A stretch of DNA of 64,000 nucleotides, taken from positions 62,001 to 126,000 of the forward strand of contig CAWFZX010000037.1 of the NCBI GenBank assembly GCA_963820375.1, in the 5' to 3' direction. This DNA comes from AWTP1-13 sp963820375. GTDB taxonomy: Bacteria; Pseudomonadota; Alphaproteobacteria; Rhizobiales; Hyphomicrobiaceae. The notes under the pieces were generated by a model, which did not search any database, had not been told where the DNA came from, and saw nothing but the letters and a program-made list of their open reading frames with translations. A program made the position numbers and the translations under genes. This document shows, one piece after another, positions 58,987 through 64,000 of this stretch. Each line of letters starts with the position of its first letter. Positions within the stretch are counted from its first letter, which is position 1.

Positions 58987-60549
58987 TCAGGCGATCGGCA
59001 GCGCCAGGTGACGCGTGGCCTCCGCGCTGCGCACCCGCAGCAAGATCGCGTGCTTGCCGGCCTTGCGCGCAGCGCTGACCGCGGCGCTGACGTCGTTGGG
59101 TGTTGAGACCGCCTTGCCGCCGGCGTCCAGAATGATGTCGCCTTGCTGCAGGCCCTTGTCGGCGGCGACGCCGCGGGGGTCGACGTTGACGACAATCACG
59201 CCCTGCGAGCCGGCTCCTTGCACCGTGCTGGCCGGCGCCAGATACAACCCAAGCTTGGCGTCGCCGGGGTTGCTGCCAGGTTCACGCCGGTCCTGGTTGG
59301 CGACCTTTGCCTGGTCGTCTGGAAAGGCGGCGGCCGTCACTGTGATGGCCTGCTCAGCGCCATCGCGCTTGACCTGCAAGGTCGCCTGTTTGCCAGGGGC
59401 AATCCTGGCGATTTTGCGGGCAAGCTCGCGGGCATCCTTGACCTCATCATCCCCCACGGCGAGCACCAAATCGCCGCTGCGCAGACCAGCCTTGGCCGCC
59501 GGGCCACCTTCCTGCACGTCATCGATCAAGGCACCCTTGGCGTCCTGCAGCCCGAGGCTGTTGGCAATCTCTGCCGTCACCGGTTGCACCATTACACCGA
59601 TCCAACCGCGCGAGACCGAGCCCTTGGACTTGAGTTGCTCGGCAACCGCCTTGGCGGTATCGGCAGGGATGTCGAAGGCGATGCCAATCGAGCCGCCGGA
59701 GGGTGAATAGATGGCGGTGTTGACGCCGATCACCTCGCCCTGAGTGTTGAAGGTCGGCCCGCCCGAGTTGCCCTTGTTCACGGGGGCGTCGATCTGCAGA
59801 TAGTCGTCGTAGGGGCCCGAGCCGATGTCTCGGCCGCTGGCGGAGACGATGCCGGCGGTCACGGTGCCGCCGAGGCCGAAGGGATTGCCCATGGCCAGCA
59901 CCCAATCGCCGACACGCGGCGATGTCGAGGCAAATTTCACGGACGGATAGCTACCGGCCGCTGTCACCTTGAGCACCGCCAGGTCGGTCTTGGCGTCCGT
60001 GCCGACCACCTTGGCATCGAGGGTCTTGCCGTCGCTGGTCTTGATCTGCACGCTCTTGGCCCGCTCGACCACATGGTTGTTGGTCAGCACGTAACCATCC
60101 GCGGAGATGAAAAAGCCCGAGCCCTGCGCGCGCACTTTTTGCGCCGGCATGCCTCCTTGTCCGTTGCGGAACTGACGGAAGAAGAACTCGAACGGCTGCT
60201 CGGAAGCAAATGGGTTTTGCCCTTGCAAGTCCTCGCCCTGGCGTCCGCGGCCCAGCGGCTGGGCGACATTGGCGACCTCGGTGTCGACATACACAGAAAC
60301 GACGCTCGGCTTTAGGCGCTCCACCAGATCGGCAAAGCTCGGCATGGCCGCTGCGGCAGGAGCCACACTTTCGGCGGCGAGCGCGCTGCTGCCGTGCATG
60401 AGGCCGCTGCCGTGTTCGCCGGGGGTCAGGGCAAACACGGCGCCCGCCATGGCGAGCATGCCAAGGCCGGCGACGGCGCCGAGGCCCCGCCGAGAACGGC
60501 GCGATCTGAAGGAAGCTGGCTCAGTTGGCGAATGGGGAAGCATGGGCAT
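58987..60549 (-). CDS. degP: Do-family serine endopeptidase (DegP/DegQ)
   Basis: A 520-aa periplasmic protease/chaperone. The export segment at residues about 21-42 (RGLGAVAGLGMLAMAGAVFA) follows a basic start. Catalytic triad residues lie in LTNNHVVERAK (His), DAKTDLAVLK (Asp) and NKGNSGGPTF (Ser262). Two PDZ domains follow, with RGWIGVMVQP and later GSQGVIVVNVDPRGVAADKGL. It degrades misfolded envelope proteins. ATG 60549 has GGAG seven bases upstream; ATG 60543 is a close alternative. Two TTGGACA copies 21 bp apart lie about 115-142 bases upstream. Confidence 0.95.
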   Translation of the reverse strand: MPMLPHSPTEPASFRSRRSRRGLGAVAGLGMLAMAGAVFALTPGEHGSGLMHGSSALAAESVAPAAAAMPSFADLVERLKPSVVSVYVDTEVANVAQPLGRGRQGEDLQGQNPFASEQPFEFFFRQFRNGQGGMPAQKVRAQGSGFFISADGYVLTNNHVVERAKSVQIKTSDGKTLDAKVVGTDAKTDLAVLKVTAAGSYPSVKFASTSPRVGDWVLAMGNPFGLGGTVTAGIVSASGRDIGSGPYDDYLQIDAPVNKGNSGGPTFNTQGEVIGVNTAIYSPSGGSIGIAFDIPADTAKAVAEQLKSKGSVSRGWIGVMVQPVTAEIANSLGLQDAKGALIDDVQEGGPAAKAGLRSGDLVLAVGDDEVKDARELARKIARIAPGKQATLQVKRDGAEQAITVTAAAFPDDQAKVANQDRREPGSNPGDAKLGLYLAPASTVQGAGSQGVIVVNVDPRGVAADKGLQQGDIILDAGGKAVSTPNDVSAAVSAARKAGKHAILLRVRSAEATRHLALPIA

Positions 60550-60843
60550 TGTTCGTCTCCAAGACTGCAAGGATGCGTCCCTCCGGCACTGACCAGATGA
60601 GACCCGTTGCCGCCTTAGATATGCGCCGCGGTCGACCGCGCAAAGGCATGATTCAATTACACTTTGGACAGGGTGGATGACAAATTGGACACCTCGCCGT
60701 GCGCCCTGCGCGGCGGGGCGGCCGGGCCTTGGCACCGGCGCCGCCCAAGGGCCTCTCAACCTGATGGGTAGCCGCGCGGCCCGGCATCCTTTCGCAAGCG
60801 CGGCGATGCTGCCGGGTTGTCGGAGGCGGTCTTGCGTCCCCCG

Positions 60844-61140
60844 TTAGCGAAACAGGCGCTCACCCTGCAGATCGATCATTTGTTTGGCCTTGGTGACCGT
60901 AAAGGCAATGGCATCTTGCTCAGTGGGATAGGTATCGGCTCGGATGAAGTCGTGCTTCTTTACGCCTTCGGCGGTGTCCTTCTCGATACTGCCAGCGGTT
61001 TGGTATTGACTGCCGGAGCGGTAGGGCGCGGGCCGGATGCGGTAGCCCTTGTATTCCACGGGCTCGATGGTTGGCCCGCTGGCTGTGCCGGCGGGTCGGC
61101 TCGAGAGGCGGACCCAGAACGCTTTCAGGCTGGAGAACAT
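60844..61140 (-). CDS. HlyU-family transcriptional regulator-like protein
   Basis: A 98-aa protein of the HlyU family as annotated in alphaproteobacteria. The conserved core is VEYKGYRIRPAPYRSGSQYQTAGSIEKD, followed by KKHDFIRADTYPTEQDAIAFTVTKAKQMIDLQGERLF. The family name comes from a Vibrio haemolysin activator, but most alphaproteobacterial members are small proteins of untested function, and this one lacks an evident helix-turn-helix. The start at 61140 is used because it begins MFSSLKAFWVRLSS. It shares orientation with degP. Confidence 0.83.
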   Translation of the reverse strand: MFSSLKAFWVRLSSRPAGTASGPTIEPVEYKGYRIRPAPYRSGSQYQTAGSIEKDTAEGVKKHDFIRADTYPTEQDAIAFTVTKAKQMIDLQGERLFR

Positions 61141-61318
61141 GGGTGGCGTCCGATCTGACGTATCTGATTGTCGCGCCTGCGGCCGGCCCTGTCCAGCAGC
61201 GCCGGTGCCGATTGCGGAGGCCGAGAAAAACAGCGGTCCCAACCGGCGTCGGGACCGCTGCAATGGGCGCGGTATTGGCGCAAGGCGGCACCCGAAGGTC
61301 CGCCTTGCGGCGTGAGCG

Positions 61319-63629
61319 TCAGGCCAATTGATCGCCGATCGGCAGCTGGCGCAGCCGTTTGCCGGTGGCGGCAAAGATGGCGTTGCACAGGGCAGGCGCG
61401 AAGGGCGGAACCCCCGGCTCACCGACACCACTCGGTGGCACGTCGATGGGATGATCGACAATGTGCACCAGCGTCTGCTTTGGCGAATCATCGATGCGCA
61501 CGAGCGGGTAGTCGCTGAAGTTGCTCTGCTCGATGGCACCGTTCTTGGCAGTGACCTCGCTGTACTTGGCGAGCGTCAGCCCCATGACGGCGGCGCCTTC
61601 GATCTGCGATCGCACCCGCTCGGGGTGCACGCAGAAGCCGCAATCGATGGCGGTGTCGACGCGCGGAATGCTGATCTTGCCCTTCTCGCCAACCTCCACA
61701 TGTACGACGGTTGCAATGTAGCTGACGAAGCTACGGTGCGCGGCGATGCCGAGCCCCTGGCCCTTTGGCAGTTGCTTGCCCCATCCGGCTTCCTTGGCGG
61801 CCAGCTCGGCCACTCTTCGCAACCGCCCGGTTTGAATGGGATAGGTCTCGAAGGGTTCACCGTAGTTCCACCATTTGGTGGTGACCTGCTCGCGCGGGTC
61901 GATGGTGCGGTCCGGTCCGATTAACTCCAAGAGGAAGTCCTTGGGGTCCTTGCCCAGCTGGTGGGCGATCTCGGCGACGAACGACTGCGTCGACCACGCA
62001 TGCACCACGTTGTTGACCGACCTGAACCAACCGATCCGGACGTGACTTTGCGCCTCGCCGCTCTCCATGCGGATATTCGGCACATCGAAGGGAGTATCGA
62101 CCCAACCCATGCCGAGCTCGATGTCGAAGGGATGCTTCGGATCGGGCGCGAAGGTGGATAGGATCGTCGGCGCAGCGCTGCGATGACGCCAGGCAACCAC
62201 CTTGTTGTTGGCGTCGAGGCCCGCTTCAAAGCGCTCCGCGGTCACGGTGTGATAAAACCCGTGCTGCAGATCATCCTCGCGCGTCCATACCACCTTGACC
62301 GGCGCGCCGCCCACCTCTCGGGACAACCACGCCGCCTCGATGGCGAAGTCACACTTGGACTTGCGTCCGAAGCCGCCGCCGAGCAGCGTGGTGTGGAGCA
62401 CCATCTCCTCGGGCTTGATGCCGAGGGCCTTGGCGATATCGTCACGCGCCTGTCCGGGGCTTTGCACCGGGGCCCACACTTCCCATTTGCCGTCCAGCAT
62501 GCGTGCCGTGGCCGCCGGAGGCTCCATGGTCGCGTGATGGATATGGGGAGCATAGTATTCCGCGCTGATGACCTTGGCCGCCGAGGCCAATGCCTTGTCG
62601 ACGTCGCCAACGTTGCGTTCGACCTTGCCGGGCTTCTTGACGCTCGCCTCGAGCTGAGCCCGATAGGCCTTGGAGTCGTAGTCCTTATTGGCTCCAGCAT
62701 CCCAGGTGATCTTGAGCGCCTCGCGACCTTTAAGAGCCGACCAGGTGTTCTTGGCGATGACGGCGACGCCACCCAGCGGGTTGAACTTGTAAGGCGCCGG
62801 CGTCGGCTGCAGGGTCACGATCTTCTCGACGCCCGGCACCTTCATGGCCGCGCTGCTGTCGAGGGAGGCGACCTTGCCACCCACGACGGGCGGCCTGGCG
62901 ATGACGGCAAACTTCATCCCTGGCAACACCACGTCCTGCCCGTAAGTGGCGTGACCGGTCGTGATATCCACCTGGTCGGTGGGACGCACGTTGCCCTTGC
63001 CGATATAGCGGAAGGCGCTGGCATCCTTGAGTTTGATTTTGTCGTCTGCCGGCACCGGTTGGGCTGCGGCGTCGGCGGCGAGTTCACCGAAGCCAAGCTT
63101 CCGGCCCGAGGGCTTGTGCACGACCTCGTGCACTTGCGTCTCGACCTCGCTCACGTTAACGCCCCACTTCTTGGCGGCGGCGCTTTCCAGCATCTGCCGC
63201 GCCGCGGCGCCGCATTGACGCATCGGCTGGATGAAGTGGCGCACGCTGCGGGAGCCGTCGGTGTCCTGATTGCCGTAAGTCTTCTCATCACCCGGAGACT
63301 GCACGACGCGAACGCGCGCCCAGTCGGCGCCCAACTCGTCGGCGAGCATCATTGGTAGCGCCGTGCGGGCAGCGCCGGTGCCCATTTCAGCGCGGGCAGC
63401 GACGATGCTGACGATGCCGTCATTGCCGATCGATACGAAAACCTTCGGATCGGAAACAACGCCATTCGGCATGGCGGAGGCGCCGGTCGGATAGCCGGCG
63501 AGGGCGCCTTTCACGCCCGAAAGCTGGGCGAGGAGCACAAGCCCACCGCTGGCGGCCACGCCCTTCAAGCAGCTGGCGGCGGCTGACGTTGCTAATCTTG
63601 AGTGTGCGATGCGTGCTGAGCTCTGTCAT
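61319..63629 (-). pseudogene. iorB: molybdenum hydroxylase large subunit (IorB-like), frameshifted in its Tat signal
   Basis: Corrected for one base, a protein of about 769 aa of the xanthine dehydrogenase family, isoquinoline 1-oxidoreductase beta or aldehyde dehydrogenase type. It binds the molybdopterin cytosine dinucleotide cofactor with FGRKSKCDFAIEAAWLS, GIAAHRSFVSYIA, DCGFCVHPERV and the C-terminal GVGEPGVPPFAPALCNA, containing the catalytic Glu. The N-terminus at 63629 begins MTELSTHRTLKISNVSRRQLL, a twin-arginine signal. The next part, KGVAASGGLVLLA, is encoded one frame over: at 63565-63569 the minus strand reads ctt-gaa where ct-gaa gives LLK. The start follows the iorA stop by one base. 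Confidence 0.85.
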
Positions 63630-63630
63630 G

Positions 63631-64000
63631 TCACGCCCCCTTGGCAGCGGCGCGCACGGCCGCGTGGATGCGTTGATAGCAGCCGCAGCGACAGAGATTG
63701 CCGACCATGCCGGCAGTAATCTCGTCGTCGGTCGGTGCCGGTTTCTTTGCCAACAAGGCCGCTGCCTGCATGATTTGTCCGGTTTGGCAGTAGCCACACT
63801 GTGGAACGCTGACCTCGCGCCAGGCAATCTGGACGGGATGCTCGTGTTTGGGATGCAGGCCCTCGATGGTGGTGACGGCCTTGCCGGCGGTTTCCGACAT
63901 CTGCACCATGCACGCACGGACGGCCTCGCCGTCGATATGCACCGTGCACGCCCCGCACAAGCCGACGCCGCAGCCGTATTTGGTGCCGGTCATGGCCAGC
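63631..64000 (-). CDS. iorA: [2Fe-2S]-binding small subunit of molybdenum hydroxylase (IorA-like), N-terminus outside window
   Basis: The visible 122 residues begin near LAMTGTKYGCGVGLCGACTVH and carry all but the start of the protein. The plant-type ferredoxin cluster ligands are C-x4-C-x2-C in CGVGLCGAC followed by a fourth Cys (RACMVQ), and the second cluster has CGYCQTGQIM and LCRCGCYQRIH. These pass electrons from the molybdenum site to an outside acceptor. The start lies beyond the right edge. It overlaps functionally with iorB, whose ATG follows this stop by one base. Confidence 0.92.
   Translation of the reverse strand, partial: LAMTGTKYGCGVGLCGACTVHIDGEAVRACMVQMSETAGKAVTTIEGLHPKHEHPVQIAWREVSVPQCGYCQTGQIMQAAALLAKKPAPTDDEITAGMVGNLCRCGCYQRIHAAVRAAAKGA

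Overview
The window is high-GC DNA from a Gram-negative bacterium, most likely an alphaproteobacterium. Several signs agree: the gene order yajC-secD-secF-Mth938 protein-squalene/phytoene synthase protein, an ECF11-type sigma factor with a ChrR anti-sigma factor, a phasin, a bactofilin, kdsA, and two envelope enzymes (a DegP-type protease and a periplasmic L,D-transpeptidase). I cannot name a genus. No rRNA, tRNA, CRISPR array, insertion sequence or phage gene was found. The window is mostly chromosomal metabolic and housekeeping sequence with a few accessory stretches.

Layout. 1-5.4 kb: glutathione S-transferase (cut by the window edge), aspartate aminotransferase, an SDR dehydrogenase, a CNT nucleoside transporter and FabI. 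5.6-10.5 kb: an acyl-phosphate cluster with a PhaC-like DUF3141 hydrolase (frameshifted), a small charged protein, a phosphate acyltransferase and an acyl kinase with a shifted C-terminus. 11.7-18.8 kb: an apparently lower-GC, acid-stress-like block with a 912-aa Orn/Lys/Arg decarboxylase, aspartate 4-decarboxylase, a YiaW-like membrane protein and an HlyD-like protein, flanked by gene remnants. 19.7-25.5 kb: a small secreted protein, a porin-like gene with two frameshifts, two cytochromes c, and an ECF sigma/anti-sigma pair. 25.6-30.2 kb: glmM, folP, a beta-propeller protein and a bactofilin. 30.7-39.6 kb: catabolic and accessory genes, including a LinB-like haloalkane dehalogenase, a methylcrotonyl-CoA carboxylase beta subunit (frameshifted), an Old Yellow Enzyme homologue, an HpcH/HpaI aldolase, and DUF72, GFA, DUF6152, DUF6644-like and cupin proteins. 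39.7-44.4 kb: kdsA, the ECF11/ChrR pair with a matching promoter, a PfkB kinase, a phasin and a DUF815 ATPase. 44.6-51.9 kb: the yajC-secDF operon with homologues of two mitochondrial complex I assembly factors, a GDSL-like secreted hydrolase and a YkgJ protein. 52.8-64 kb: uvrA, a Nudix hydrolase, an L,D-transpeptidase, a Do-family protease, HlyU, and an isoquinoline 1-oxidoreductase-type molybdenum hydroxylase whose large subunit is frameshifted and whose small subunit runs off the edge.

The most striking cross-cutting observation is at least six single-base frameshifts in five otherwise well-preserved genes (DUF3141, ack, porin, mccB, iorB). Either the assembly has residual indels or the accessory genes are decaying. 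The best candidates for under-described biology are the PhaC-like/phosphotransacylase/kinase cluster, the decarboxylase plus YiaW/YiaV-like membrane block, and the secDF operon with complex I assembly-factor homologues and an unassigned membrane protein between them.
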